DNA of 64,000 nucleotides from Ruania alba (GCF_900105765.1 NZ_FNTX01000002.1:434001-498000); one strand, 5' to 3'. Numbered from the stretch's first letter, positions 9,154 through 18,011 are shown. The notes: a model not told the origin generated them from the sequence alone. A program made the numbers and translations.

Positions 9154-10158
9154 ATGACGGCGCCGGCCGACTGCATCCGGTCGGTGTATCCGAGCGAGCG
9201 CAGTCAGGAGCTGGTGCTGGCTCCGACGTTCCAGCCAGGTGACTGGCGCAGTCTGGGCGTGGACGGGCCGAACCCGTTCCGGCTGAACGGGCGCCTCGGC
9301 ATGACGCTCGTGGGCTGGGACGGCGAGGGGTACCAGACCGGGCTGTCGTGGCGGGAGGAGGCAGGGTGGTCGGAGCCTCAGCTGGTGTTCGGGCGGGATC
9401 TTGGCTCGGTGCACCGGCGGCACAACGCCGCGATCTCCTCGGTCGTGCGGGATCTGGACCTGTACGGCGACGGTGAGCTGATCGCCGTCGACGGCTGGTA
9501 CCACGCCAGCTATGGCGCATATCCGAAGCCAGGTTACGAAGAGGGCTCCGCCGTGATCGGCTTCGTGCGGACTCGCGACCTGGTGACCTGGGAGGAGATC
9601 GGCGGTCTCATGCGCTGCGACGACGGTGCAGCCTGGGAGCGCGGGGGACTGTACAAGTCGTGGCTGATTCGCCATGACGAGCAGTGGTGGCTGTTCTACA
9701 ACGCCAAGGATCATGAGACCGGCTCCTGGGTCGAGCAGATCGGCCTCGCGGTCTCCGACGACCTGGTCACCTGGCACCGGGTCTCGGACCAGCCGCTGGT
9801 GAGCGTGGGGGCAGCCGGTTCATTCGACGAACGTTTCGCCGCGAATCCGTACGTGCTCCGGGCAGAGGACGGGACGTGGCTGATGTTCTACTACGGCCTG
9901 GGATTCGGAGGCGGGGCCGTGGACCTGCTCGCGACCTCGCCGGACCTGTACACGTGGACGAAGGTGGATCGGCCGCTGCTCACCCCTGGGCAACGTGGGT
10001 CGGTGGACGACCGGCACGCGCACAAGCCAGCCGTGATCGCCGACGGGGATCGGCTGCTGCACTTCTACTGCGCGGTGCGCGGGCTGGAGGAGCCCGTGAC
10101 GGTTGGTGAGTATGCGGTGGATGAGATGCGTGGGATCGGGATGGCGTGGTCGTGGTGA
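9154..10158 (+). CDS. Five-bladed beta-propeller glycosidase, paralogue of 309-1322
   Basis: A 334-residue cytosolic protein, strongly similar along its whole length to the glycosidase at 309-1322 (shared ELVLAPTFQPGDWRSLGVD-like N-terminus, GWDGEGYQ, WERGGLYKSWL and DRHAHKPAVIADGDRLLH). The blade motifs are TRDLVTWEEIGG, SDDLVTWHRVSD and SPDLYTWTKVDR. Having two related enzymes at opposite ends of one cluster suggests that they cleave different linkages of one glycan. The last ~110 bases reappear as a decayed copy at 19560-19697. A DJ-1 remnant points toward its 3' end. Confidence 0.75.
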   Translation: MTAPADCIRSVYPSERSQELVLAPTFQPGDWRSLGVDGPNPFRLNGRLGMTLVGWDGEGYQTGLSWREEAGWSEPQLVFGRDLGSVHRRHNAAISSVVRDLDLYGDGELIAVDGWYHASYGAYPKPGYEEGSAVIGFVRTRDLVTWEEIGGLMRCDDGAAWERGGLYKSWLIRHDEQWWLFYNAKDHETGSWVEQIGLAVSDDLVTWHRVSDQPLVSVGAAGSFDERFAANPYVLRAEDGTWLMFYYGLGFGGGAVDLLATSPDLYTWTKVDRPLLTPGQRGSVDDRHAHKPAVIADGDRLLHFYCAVRGLEEPVTVGEYAVDEMRGIGMAWSW

Positions 10159-10181
10159 TGTCCACGCCGAATCGTGTGCTC

Positions 10182-10371
10182 TCAGATAGGTGGTGCCGGG
10201 TCGTACTGGATTCCCCGCCGGACTTCTCGCGCCCGGTCGGTTCCGGCCAGCCTGTCCACCAGGTGGAGCGCCATGTCGATTCCAGCGGAGATGCCCGCCG
10301 AGGTGATGATGTCGCCGTCGTCGACGAACCGTTCCTGGGGCCGCACCTCGACGGCGCGCACGTCCGCGCTA
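10182..10371 (-). pseudogene. DJ-1/PfpI family C-terminal remnant
   Basis: The minus strand encodes VDDGDIITSAGISAGIDMALHLV and ends RRGIQYDPAPPI-stop at 10182. This is the C-terminal third of DJ-1/PfpI (ThiJ-type) proteins; the nucleophile-elbow cysteine region is missing. The remnant runs into the 3' end of the next minus-strand gene at about 10370, where homology stops abruptly, so a deletion or recombination joined the two. A second, more decayed copy lies at 24531-24871. Confidence 0.8.
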
Positions 10372-12315
10372 CCGCCGCCCAGCTTCCTGGGGAGGCAATG
10401 ACACCTGGGTGCGATAGTTGGACTCGTTGAACCACGGGTTCCGCACGGGATAGTTACCCGGATCGCGGCCCGGCACGTCAGCCTTGTAGATCCAGATCTC
10501 CTCCTCATCCCAGGTGAGGACCTCGTCGATGCCATCACCGTCAAGGTCGTAGACCGCAGCGCAAAGCACGGGATGTCCGTCGTCAGGGAACATCACCTGT
10601 CGCATCCCGTGCCCATCGATCAGGCCACCCTGACGGGGGTGCGTCGACAGCATCGCCAGGTCGGCAGGCCTTCCGGAGCCGTCGATCGGCACCCAGTTCA
10701 CCAGTTGCAGCAACGACGCGTATGGCATCGGCTCGAAGTCCAGCAGCAGATCACCGGATTCACTGAACACGGCATTCACACCCACACGGCCCCAGAAAGT
10801 GTTGCACATGTACTCCAGCCCCGGGCGCTCAGGGATCAGGTTGGCGATGCACATGCTCTGGGCGTGCCCGATCGGAAACCGCGACACCTCGGTCCCGTGC
10901 TTGTCGAGCGTGATCAGGCCGGCGTCGCTACCCGCGATGATCGACCGTTGCACCAGTTCGCCGGTGCCATCGTCAAGGTTCATCACCAGCACGTTGTCGG
11001 CGTGATCCTCGTACGGCGTGTGCCACAGGACCGTTCCGTCGTCGTCGAGCAGTGCGTGACCGATCATCACTTCGTCACGGCCATCGGCGTCGATGTCCTT
11101 CGGATACGGATAGTGACCGGTCTTGCCGGCCCAGCTCCACAGCAGGTGGAGATCCTTGTCGTACGCCCAGATGTTCTTGTAGCGGTCCTTCAGCAGCAGG
11201 CAGTCGGGATAGCCGGAGCCGGTGAGGTCAGCGAACGCGAGGCTGTCTCCGAGCATCCGGTACATCTCGCCGTCGTCAGCGCCCGGATTCTCCGGCAGCG
11301 GCATCCGCCGCTGCACTTCCCCCGTTCGACCGTCGAGGACGAGCAGTTCCCAGTCCCGGCACAGCACAACTTCGGCAATGCCGTCACGATCCCAGTCGTG
11401 CAGTTGGAAACACAGGTCCGATGTCGTGGCGAAACTATTCTCGCTGGGCGTCCCCCAGGTCCACAGGAGCTCGCCCTCGAGCGAGAAGGCAGCGAGAGAA
11501 CTGATCGTGGAGAAGTTGTCACTACCCATCCGGTCGGTCCGGCGCGCCACCACGAGCTCCGGCACCCCGTCGCCGTTGATGTCCCCGACGCGCAGGTTCC
11601 GGTCGGTCCCCCATACCCCGGTATTCAGCCGCTTCCACACGTACGGCCGCACAACGGGCTGCTGCGTGACTGACCCCGCCGCAACCTCCCGTCGCTCGCC
11701 CTCCACGATCACGTCGCTGAACCGGCAGGGGTGGTCCGAGATCAGCACCACGCCGCCACCCCCTCCCGAGCCAAGGTCACCGACCACCGAGACGTTGCCG
11801 TCGTAAGTCACGGTGGCACGGTCTCCGTCCACCACCACCTCGAGCAGTACCGCGCGATCTGGGTCGACGGCGACCGTTGCCTCGGCGATGACCTCCTCCT
11901 GCGCGTAGCGGTACCGGACCAGTTGCAGGGTCGACCCGGAAAGTAGGGCCGCGTAGTAGTCGGAGGCGTGCCGGTATCGGAAGCCCAGGCCGCGCCGACC
12001 GCCGAGGGTCAGTGGGCGAAGTCCGAGACTCGCCCGCTGGACCGCCCAGGTCTCGTCACCAGTGGCCAGCATCGGCGGGTGGTCAACATGCGTGATCGTC
12101 TGCTCCACACTGCGTGTGCCGTCGTTCTCCTCGACAACCTGCCAGTTGCCGCGGCTGGTGGCGACGCGCCGATAGCTGTGGTGGATCGACACCTCGCGCC
12201 AGCACCCGCTGTCGGCAAGGTGGGGGACCACATGGTATTCGCCCGACGGCGTGTAGTCACCGGCGATCACGGCCACCGGGGTAGTGGCGAAGTCGTCTCG
12301 AAGCAAGGTCTGCAT
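10369..12315 (-). CDS. FG-GAP/VCBS-type beta-propeller protein, possible intracellular polysaccharide lyase
   Basis: A 648-residue protein with no signal peptide. Residues ~1-210 form an N-terminal beta-rich (laminin-G-like) part; the rest carries acidic calcium-loop repeats such as GDINGDGVPELVVARR, DWDRDGIAEVVLCRD, DIDADGRDEVMIGHA and DLDGDGIDEVLTWDE spaced as propeller blades. Large FG-GAP propellers of this kind occur in rhamnogalacturonan-lyase-like (PL11) enzymes, but the lack of secretion would be unusual, so the enzymatic assignment is only a possibility. It is the last gene of an operon with an ABC importer, which argues for a role on imported sugar. Its stop lies at the junction with a DJ-1 remnant. 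Confidence 0.6.
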   Translation of the reverse strand: MQTLLRDDFATTPVAVIAGDYTPSGEYHVVPHLADSGCWREVSIHHSYRRVATSRGNWQVVEENDGTRSVEQTITHVDHPPMLATGDETWAVQRASLGLRPLTLGGRRGLGFRYRHASDYYAALLSGSTLQLVRYRYAQEEVIAEATVAVDPDRAVLLEVVVDGDRATVTYDGNVSVVGDLGSGGGGGVVLISDHPCRFSDVIVEGERREVAAGSVTQQPVVRPYVWKRLNTGVWGTDRNLRVGDINGDGVPELVVARRTDRMGSDNFSTISSLAAFSLEGELLWTWGTPSENSFATTSDLCFQLHDWDRDGIAEVVLCRDWELLVLDGRTGEVQRRMPLPENPGADDGEMYRMLGDSLAFADLTGSGYPDCLLLKDRYKNIWAYDKDLHLLWSWAGKTGHYPYPKDIDADGRDEVMIGHALLDDDGTVLWHTPYEDHADNVLVMNLDDGTGELVQRSIIAGSDAGLITLDKHGTEVSRFPIGHAQSMCIANLIPERPGLEYMCNTFWGRVGVNAVFSESGDLLLDFEPMPYASLLQLVNWVPIDGSGRPADLAMLSTHPRQGGLIDGHGMRQVMFPDDGHPVLCAAVYDLDGDGIDEVLTWDEEEIWIYKADVPGRDPGNYPVRNPWFNESNYRTQVSLPPQEAGRR

Positions 12316-12339
12316 CGGGTGCCTTTCGGTTGTTGGGCC

Positions 12340-13212
12340 TCAGCCCTTGGTGGCGCCGGCGGTGAGACCGGCAACGAACTGGCGGGTGAAGAGGAGATAG
12401 ACAATGACCACGGGTAGTGCGGCGACGGTAAGGCCGGCGAACAGGGCCGGTATGTCGGTGCCGTACTCGCCCACGGCCTGGAAGACCGCGACGTTGAGCG
12501 TCTGGAGTTCGTTGCGTTGCATGATGAGAATCACGAGCAGGATCTCGTTCCAGACCGACAGCACCTGGAAGATTCCAACCGTGGCCAGCCCCGGCGCACC
12601 CAGCGGAAGGTAGATGCTGGCGAAGGTGCGCCAGCGACCGGCTCCGTCGATCGATGCGGCGTCGGCGATCTCGCGCGGCACCGCACGGAAGAACCCGTAG
12701 GTGAGGAAGACCGAGATCGACATGGCTCCAGCGACGAACGTGAGGATGAGGCCGAGGTAGCTGTTGATGAGGTGTGTGGTCCGCAGCATCACGTACAACG
12801 GCGCGATGATCGCCGTCACCGGAATCATCTGACCGATCACGAAGTACATCAGCGTGCGGCTGCGTGTTCTCGGCCGGGCGATCACCAGGCCATAGGCAGC
12901 CATCGCGCCGAGAAGAAGAATCAGGCTCACAGACGGCACCGTGACCAAGATCGAGTTCAGGAAGTAGCGACTGAAGCCCCGCTCGGTGAACAACGTGATG
13001 TAGGTGCCCCACTGTGGCTCTCGAGGCCACAGCCACGGGTTGGTCACGTACTCCGGTGGAGCCTTCAGCGAAGTGAAGACCATCCACATCAGTGGGATCA
13101 CTGTGGCCAGCGAGACGACTGTCATGACGCCATAGATCACGGTGGACCCGGCGGCACGGCGGATCACGGCCGCAGTCGAACGGCGGCGTCGAAGCGTGGG
13201 AGTCCTAGTCAT
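12340..13212 (-). CDS. Sugar ABC transporter permease (MalG type)
   Basis: A 290-residue inner-membrane CUT1 permease. It has an Arg-rich N-terminus, about six hydrophobic segments (TVIYGVMTVVSLATVIPLMW first), and an EAA loop reading IADAASIDGAGRWRTFASIY. The ATG at 13210-13212 overlaps the end of the preceding permease gene by 8 bases, so the two are translationally coupled. It belongs to the importer with the binding protein at 14102-15376 and lies just upstream of the FG-GAP protein gene. Confidence 0.92.
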   Translation of the reverse strand: MTRTPTLRRRRSTAAVIRRAAGSTVIYGVMTVVSLATVIPLMWMVFTSLKAPPEYVTNPWLWPREPQWGTYITLFTERGFSRYFLNSILVTVPSVSLILLLGAMAAYGLVIARPRTRSRTLMYFVIGQMIPVTAIIAPLYVMLRTTHLINSYLGLILTFVAGAMSISVFLTYGFFRAVPREIADAASIDGAGRWRTFASIYLPLGAPGLATVGIFQVLSVWNEILLVILIMQRNELQTLNVAVFQAVGEYGTDIPALFAGLTVAALPVVIVYLLFTRQFVAGLTAGATKG

Positions 13213-14092
13213 CGATCACTCGCGATCGACCGAGGAAACGCCAGTACAGGAGCATGACGGCGGCAGTGCATATCAGGAGCGCGACGGACAGCGCTGCGCT
13301 GTACCCGAGCTGGAAGTCATTCATCCCGGCCCGGAACACCAACGTGGCCAGTAGCGAGCTGGCGGTGCCGGGCCCACCCTGCGTCATCACCCAGACCGGG
13401 TCAAACACCTTGAACGTGCCGATCAACCCGATGATGATGACGATCGCCGTGATCGGCCGCAGCAACGGCAGGATGATCGACCACAGCACCCTGGCTGATC
13501 CAGCGCCGTCAATGCGTGCCGCCTCGGTGAGTTCCGCCGGGATGCCCTGGAGCCCGGCCAGGAAGATCACCATGGCGAAGCCGAAACCCTTCCATATCGC
13601 CGCCACGATGACGCTGGGAAAGACCGTGGCGGGGTCGCCAAGCCAGTTCTCCGTCAGCTGCGGCTGGCCGATCGCCGTCAGGAAGCCATTCAGCAGCCCG
13701 TAGGTGGGTGCGGGGTTGTATACCCGCGACCACAACATCCCGGCAACCGCCCAGGAGAGGATGTACGGGATGAAAAGGGTGGTGCGGAAGAGCGCTGAGA
13801 ATCGCTGCCGGCTGTTGACCAGGAGCGCCAGGCCGAGCCCGACGAGAGTGGCCACGACCACCTCACCGAAGAACCAGAAGGCGTTGTTGCGCAGCGAGTG
13901 CCAGAAAACATCGTCCTGCAGCATCACCGTGTAGTTGCGACTGCCGACGAACTCGGCAGGGCGCAGCCCGTCGTAGGAGAACAGGCTCAGCCCGATCGTG
14001 CCCAGGAATGGCGCAGTGTGCAGCAACGTGTAGACAAGGAGCGCCGGCAGCAGAAACACCACGGGCGCCCACGAACGTCGACGAGAGCGCAT
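13205..14092 (-). CDS. Sugar ABC transporter permease (MalF type)
   Basis: A 295-residue inner-membrane permease of a CUT1 importer, with hydrophobic segments beginning WAPVVFLLPALLVYTLL and an EAA loop LTEAARIDGAGSARVL. I place the start at the ATG 14090-14092; a TTG directly upstream is possible. Its partner permease overlaps its 3' end and its binding protein is immediately upstream. As in the other two importers in this window, there is no ATPase gene nearby. Confidence 0.92.
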   Translation of the reverse strand: MRSRRRSWAPVVFLLPALLVYTLLHTAPFLGTIGLSLFSYDGLRPAEFVGSRNYTVMLQDDVFWHSLRNNAFWFFGEVVVATLVGLGLALLVNSRQRFSALFRTTLFIPYILSWAVAGMLWSRVYNPAPTYGLLNGFLTAIGQPQLTENWLGDPATVFPSVIVAAIWKGFGFAMVIFLAGLQGIPAELTEAARIDGAGSARVLWSIILPLLRPITAIVIIIGLIGTFKVFDPVWVMTQGGPGTASSLLATLVFRAGMNDFQLGYSAALSVALLICTAAVMLLYWRFLGRSRVIDD

Positions 14093-14101
14093 CAAAGAGG
14101 C

Positions 14102-15376
14102 CTAACCCTGGAACACGGCCTGGACGGTGGTCTCAATCGCCTCCTCCGGTGACTTCGCCTTCGAGACGACCTCCTGGACGGCGCGGCCCCAAGCCTCTGC
14201 CTCAGCAGACGGGACGTAGTTGTTGTAGAACAGCCCCTCCTCCTCGACGAGAGTGAGCCGCTCAGCGGCAAAGCCGGCGAGTGAGTCGGGGTCGATCCGC
14301 TCGTTGGCGCTCTGCAGGCTGGAGACGAGTTCCGATTCCTCGACCTGAACGCCGAGCTGCTCCGGCTTGACCCACCAGCTCAGAAGGTCCATCGCAGCTT
14401 CCTCGTCAGGGGTGTCGGCGGTGACGCAGTACATCTGGCCGGCACCACCCCAGTACGTCACCACAGGGTCGTCCACGAGCATCACCGGTTCCTCGAACAC
14501 CGAGACCGTCGGGTCCAGCGCCACCAGCGTGCCGATGTCATAGCTGGCCGAGGGCTTCATCACCGCCTGCCCACTCACGAACATCGCCTGAGCGTCTGCC
14601 GCGGCCATGCCTGTGTCGGTGGTGTCGAGGATCCCGTCGTCGACCATGCGTTGGTACAGCGTGAGCACATCGACGAATCTCTGACCGGTGTAGTCCTTCG
14701 CGGCCGATGCCTCGAGCATCGCGGTGAGCCCGACGATGGCCGGGATGATGACCTGCAACGAGTTCGACGCCGGACTGAGCTCTTTCAGGCCCAGAAGGAT
14801 CGGGTAGCGGTCTTTGGCCCTGGCTTTCTCGGAGACGACAACCAGTTCCTCGTATGTAGTCGGCGGCTCGACGCCAAGGTCGTCAAATCCCTGCGGGCTG
14901 TAGAACCACATGCCGAACCTCAGCGCATCGGCGATGCCGTAGAGAGTGCCGTCGATGGTGGCGGCGTCGATAGCTGCGGGGTAGATATCGTCCTCGATGC
15001 CAGCAGCCTCGAGCGCTGGTCGGACGTCGGCCAGCAGCCCAGCCTGGGCGAAGTCGCGCATGTTGTACTGCGTGATTCCAAGGAACTCCGGGCGGTCGTC
15101 GCTGAGCATGGCGGTGCGCAGGACCGTGTTGAAGTTCTGGGGCGCCAGGTTGAGGTTGACTCCGACGCCGGACTCGTCTTCGTAGGCGGCGGCGAGCTCG
15201 TCGAAGGCAGACCCGCGACCGGCGGCCTCGTAGTAGCTCCAGAAGTCGAGCGTCGAGCTGGCGCCTTCGCTTGCACTCTGGTCGCCGGTCGTCTGGCAGC
15301 CGGACAAGGCCGTGGAACCAAACGCACCAGCGGCGGCCATCGACAGCAGCGAGCGGCGTGAGAGTTGAGTGTTCAT
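14102..15376 (-). CDS. Extracellular sugar-binding lipoprotein of ABC importer
   Basis: A 424-residue binding protein of the SBP_bac_1 type. The N-terminus (NTQLSRRSLLSMAAAG) combines a twin-Arg pair with a lipobox (ALSGC), so Tat export followed by lipidation is plausible. LDFWSYYEAAGRGSAFDELA begins the mature domain. The ATG at 15374-15376 is preceded by GAAGGAG about 10 bases upstream, which settles the start; the open frame continues further upstream only by chance. It is the first gene of the operon and is divergent from the LacI gene at 15628, with palindromic operators between them. Confidence 0.92.
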   Translation of the reverse strand: MNTQLSRRSLLSMAAAGAFGSTALSGCQTTGDQSASEGASSTLDFWSYYEAAGRGSAFDELAAAYEDESGVGVNLNLAPQNFNTVLRTAMLSDDRPEFLGITQYNMRDFAQAGLLADVRPALEAAGIEDDIYPAAIDAATIDGTLYGIADALRFGMWFYSPQGFDDLGVEPPTTYEELVVVSEKARAKDRYPILLGLKELSPASNSLQVIIPAIVGLTAMLEASAAKDYTGQRFVDVLTLYQRMVDDGILDTTDTGMAAADAQAMFVSGQAVMKPSASYDIGTLVALDPTVSVFEEPVMLVDDPVVTYWGGAGQMYCVTADTPDEEAAMDLLSWWVKPEQLGVQVEESELVSSLQSANERIDPDSLAGFAAERLTLVEEEGLFYNNYVPSAEAEAWGRAVQEVVSKAKSPEEAIETTVQAVFQG

Positions 15377-15423
15377 CCCGATCTTTGCTCCTTCGTTGGA
15401 GGACGCGTCGGCAGCATCCGAGC

Positions 15424-15458
15424 GATTGCGCAATCGTTTGCTGCGCAATCGATTGCGC
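15424..15458. promoter_or_regulatory. Tandem LacI-type operators
   Basis: GCGCAATCGATTGCGC (15443-15458) is a perfect 16-base palindrome with a central CG. It is preceded by an overlapping, imperfect copy whose left half GCGCAATC begins at 15428 (GATTGCGCAATC at 15424-15435 is also a palindrome). The sites are ~50-80 bp upstream of the binding-protein start and face the divergent LacI gene at 15628, which is the obvious candidate repressor. Confidence 0.75.
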
Positions 15459-15506
15459 CTAGAGTGCTCCCTGAGTCCGCCCGCACGCCAGCCCGCGGAC
15501 ATCTTC

Positions 15507-15522
15507 GTAACCAAATCGTTAC
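15507..15522. promoter_or_regulatory. Secondary inverted repeat in lacI/importer intergenic region
   Basis: GTAAC-CAAATC-GTTAC: 5-base arms around a 6-base spacer, about 105 bp upstream of the LacI start. It could be an auxiliary operator or part of the lacI promoter. It does not match the GCGCAATC palindromes, so it may bind a different protein. Confidence 0.3.
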
Positions 15523-15627
15523 CAAGCGCGTCGGCGAGAATGGCAAGGGACTGTCCGGGCCGGTGAACAGTCGGCAAAGATGGGTCTCCGGGCGCCCTAG
15601 CCTGGAGACGCGGAGAGGAGGGCGACG

Positions 15628-16653
15628 ATGCCGACGCTGAGCGAGGTAGCCGCCCACGCGGGCGTTTCGGTCTCAGTCGCGTCACGCGCCCTGACGGGCG
15701 ACCCACGCGCTCGGGTCAGCCCGGCCACCCGCGAACGTGTGCGACATGCCGCTTCAGAACTGGGATACCGACCGAACTTCGCCGGCCGGGCACTGCGCCT
15801 GGCGCGCACAGAGGTTCTGGCACTGGTGGTGCCGGGAATCACCAACTCGCTGGTGTACGAGTTGATTCGGGGTGTCGAAGACGAAGCCGCTAGCGCTGGA
15901 TACACAGTGCTGCTCGGCCGCGCAGAGGATATCCAGCCGGGGAACCCGATGGTCGACCGGCTCCTCGGCGAGGGCCGGGTCGACGGCATGATCCTGCAGC
16001 CGGTGGGGGATATGCCTACCAGCGACTTCGAGCATGTCTTCAGGTTTGCCGCCCCGATCGTCACGATCCATCGCGAGGTCGAAGGCGCTAGCTCGGTCGC
16101 TGTGCCGGATCTCGCGGGAACCGCGATGGCGACGCGCTACTTGGCCCAGCGCGGACATCACCGCATCGGACTGATCGGCGGCCCTCCGGCCTCCCAGACG
16201 GCAGCTCGCCGGGAGGCTGGCTTCCGCTCGGGGATGGCCGCCTCGGGCCTGGAGATTTCCGAGGAGTGGGTGCTCAGTGAGGGGTTCATCGACGAGGACG
16301 GCGTCCGTGGCCTTCGGCGGATGATGGCGCTGGCCGAGACCCCGACGGCGGTCGTGGCAGCCAATGTCCACGCAGCCGTCGGCGTGCTGGCGGAGTCACG
16401 CCGGCTCGGCCTGTCAGTTCCCGGCGACCTCTCGGTCATGTCGGTTCACGACTCCTGGTCAGCCGAGCACACCTGGCCACCGCTGAGCAGCGTGAAACTG
16501 CCTCTGTACGAGTTGGGCAGGGAAGCCGTCGTCTCTCTGCTCGCTGAGGTGGGCGGTCGAGACGCTGGGGATCGGAAGGTGGTCCAAGCGCCGCCGCCGA
16601 TGCTGATCGAGCGCGAGTCCGTCGGGCCACCGTCGCGCCATTCTGAGGTCTGA
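15628..16653 (+). CDS. LacI-family transcriptional repressor
   Basis: A 341-residue regulator. The N-terminal helix-turn-helix (TLSEVAAHAGVSVSVASRAL) and hinge (GYRPNFAGRALRL) are followed by a periplasmic-binding-like sugar domain (EVLALVVPGITNSLVYELI onward). A GAGGAGGGC box lies just upstream of the ATG at 15628. It is divergently transcribed from the importer/FG-GAP operon (15376-10369) and is expected to repress it at the GCGCAATC palindromes until the imported sugar or a breakdown product binds. Confidence 0.93.
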   Translation: MPTLSEVAAHAGVSVSVASRALTGDPRARVSPATRERVRHAASELGYRPNFAGRALRLARTEVLALVVPGITNSLVYELIRGVEDEAASAGYTVLLGRAEDIQPGNPMVDRLLGEGRVDGMILQPVGDMPTSDFEHVFRFAAPIVTIHREVEGASSVAVPDLAGTAMATRYLAQRGHHRIGLIGGPPASQTAARREAGFRSGMAASGLEISEEWVLSEGFIDEDGVRGLRRMMALAETPTAVVAANVHAAVGVLAESRRLGLSVPGDLSVMSVHDSWSAEHTWPPLSSVKLPLYELGREAVVSLLAEVGGRDAGDRKVVQAPPPMLIERESVGPPSRHSEV

Positions 16654-16661
16654 CATGTAGT

Positions 16662-16811
16662 GGATCCGCCTCGCCCCGGCTCACCTCGGCCAGCGAGCGC
16701 ACGGTCCACCGCCACGTCGCCAAGATCTTCACCAAGCTCGACGTCGACTCACGAACAATGGCGGTCACGTATGCGATCAAGCACCGCCTCATCGAGGTGG
16801 GCATGCTCTGA
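16662..16811 (+). pseudogene. LuxR-type helix-turn-helix C-terminal remnant
   Basis: The frame ending TGA 16809-16811 encodes LTSASERTVHRHVAKIFTKL followed by DVDSRTMAVTYAIKHRLIEV. This is the C-terminal DNA-binding helix-turn-helix of LuxR/NarL regulators with nothing recognisable upstream; the preceding lacI gene ends at 16653. It marks the edge of a decayed accessory segment. Bases 16812-17002 hold no recognisable gene. Confidence 0.65.
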
Positions 16812-17002
16812 CGGTCGGCGACCGCGGCAACAGGCGACAGGCTATTGGCCGTCCCGAATGGGAATCGGCTTCTGGGTCGTCGCTGGCGTTGCGGCAGCTG
16901 CGATCGGGGTGCCTGCTGTTGGGGTCGGGCGTTGCCCGATGTCCGAGTCGGCTGCGTCCCGCGGTTGGGCCGGACCCAATCCTCTGGAGGTGCGCGAAGA
17001 GC

Positions 17003-17613
17003 GCACTACTTGTCGGGTACGCCCGCTGTTCCACCGATGAACAAGACCTGACCGCTCAACGCGGCGCCTTACGCGCCATGGGTGTTGAGCCCGAGCGAAT
17101 CTACGTTGACCACGGCCTGACCGGCACCAACCGCGAGCGCCCCGGGCTCCGCGAAGCGCTCGCCGCATGCCGGGCCGGCGACACCATGGTGGTGACAAAG
17201 CTTGATCGGCTGGCGAGGTCATTGCCGGATGCACGAGCAATCGCGGACGAACTGACCACCCGGCAGATCAGCCTCTCCCTGGGCGGATCGGTCTACGACC
17301 CCAACGATGCCGTCGGCCGGCTGCTGTTCAACCGTGTTGGCGATGGTGGCGGAGTTCGAGTCGGACCTGATTCGGCTACGCACCCGCGAGGGCATGAAGG
17401 TCGCCAAGGCCAAGGGCCGGCTACGGGGCAAGCAGCCCAAACTCAACCATCGCCAGGAAGCCCACCTGGTTTCACTGGTGCACAGCGGCGAGTACAGTAC
17501 CCTCGAAGTCGCCGAACTCTTCAAACGTCGGCCGGTCGACGGTCTATCGTGCGATCGAGCGCCAGCGTGTCGAGGCCCGAGCCGGTCTCGCGGAGGGGGC
17601 ATCGAGGCGTTGA
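17003..17613 (+). pseudogene. Serine recombinase (resolvase/invertase), two frameshifts
   Basis: The N-terminal catalytic domain reads LLVGYARCSTDEQDLTAQRG, with the catalytic Ser in ARCST and the VVTKLDRLARS helix. At about 17329 an extra C breaks the frame; the next frame continues LAMVAEFESDLIRLRTREGM. At about 17525 an extra A breaks the frame again before the C-terminal helix-turn-helix (GRSTVYRAIERQRVEARAG). Correcting both gives one continuous DNA-invertase/resolvase of about 200 residues ending at TGA 17611-17613. No good start codon or ribosome site is visible near 17003. The gene is almost certainly inactive. Confidence 0.85.
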
Positions 17614-17723
17614 CCGAGGTCTTGGCTACCCGCGGGTGAGTCTCATCGATTCCTCGAGGTTCGGCTGGCGCGGTACATGGCAACCATCTGCGATGGCATA
17701 TACTGCCAATGGAGGTGGTTGGC

Positions 17724-18011
17724 ATGGCGACGAGGAATGTTGTTCTCGGTCAGCACCAGCACGAACTCGTGGAATCGCTGGTCCAGTCCGGCCGATATCA
17801 GAATGCCAGCGAGGTGCTCCGCGAAGGTCTTCGACTCCTGGAGCGCGAGCAAGCCGAAGAGACGGCGAAGCTTGCCGTCCTGCACGAAGCCGCCGAGCGC
17901 GGCTGGCTGGATCTTGCCTCGGGGCGTTTCGACGACGTCGATGGCGAGTCGCTCGACGACTTCATCGGGCAGCTTGGCCGCCGGGCGGCGCAGGCTCCGT
18001 CAGCGGGCTGA
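17724..18011 (+). CDS. parD: ParD-type antitoxin (ribbon-helix-helix)
   Basis: A 95-residue protein. The N-terminal TRNVVLGQHQHELVESLVQS and YQNASEVLREGLRLLER match the CopG/ParD ribbon-helix-helix DNA-binding fold; the C-terminal half (AAERGWLDLASGRFDDVD) is the typical disordered toxin-binding tail. GGAGGTGG at 17711-17718 supports the ATG at 17724 over the ATG at 17709. The gene overlaps parE by one base (TGATG), the usual antitoxin-first order. The antitoxin is expected to neutralise ParE and autorepress the operon. Confidence 0.88.
   Translation: MATRNVVLGQHQHELVESLVQSGRYQNASEVLREGLRLLEREQAEETAKLAVLHEAAERGWLDLASGRFDDVDGESLDDFIGQLGRRAAQAPSAG

Noticed and set aside
5428-9176. Long minus-strand open frames (467 and 475 codons) opposite the binding-protein and rhamnosidase genes
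   Set aside because: They lie antisense to genes with clear motifs; composition is Arg/Gly/His-rich and no family is recognisable. High-GC DNA produces such shadows.
15377-15706. N-terminal extension of the binding protein to codon 534
   Set aside because: It would run through the LacI operators and into the divergent lacI gene; GAAGGAG and a signal peptide mark the start at 15376.
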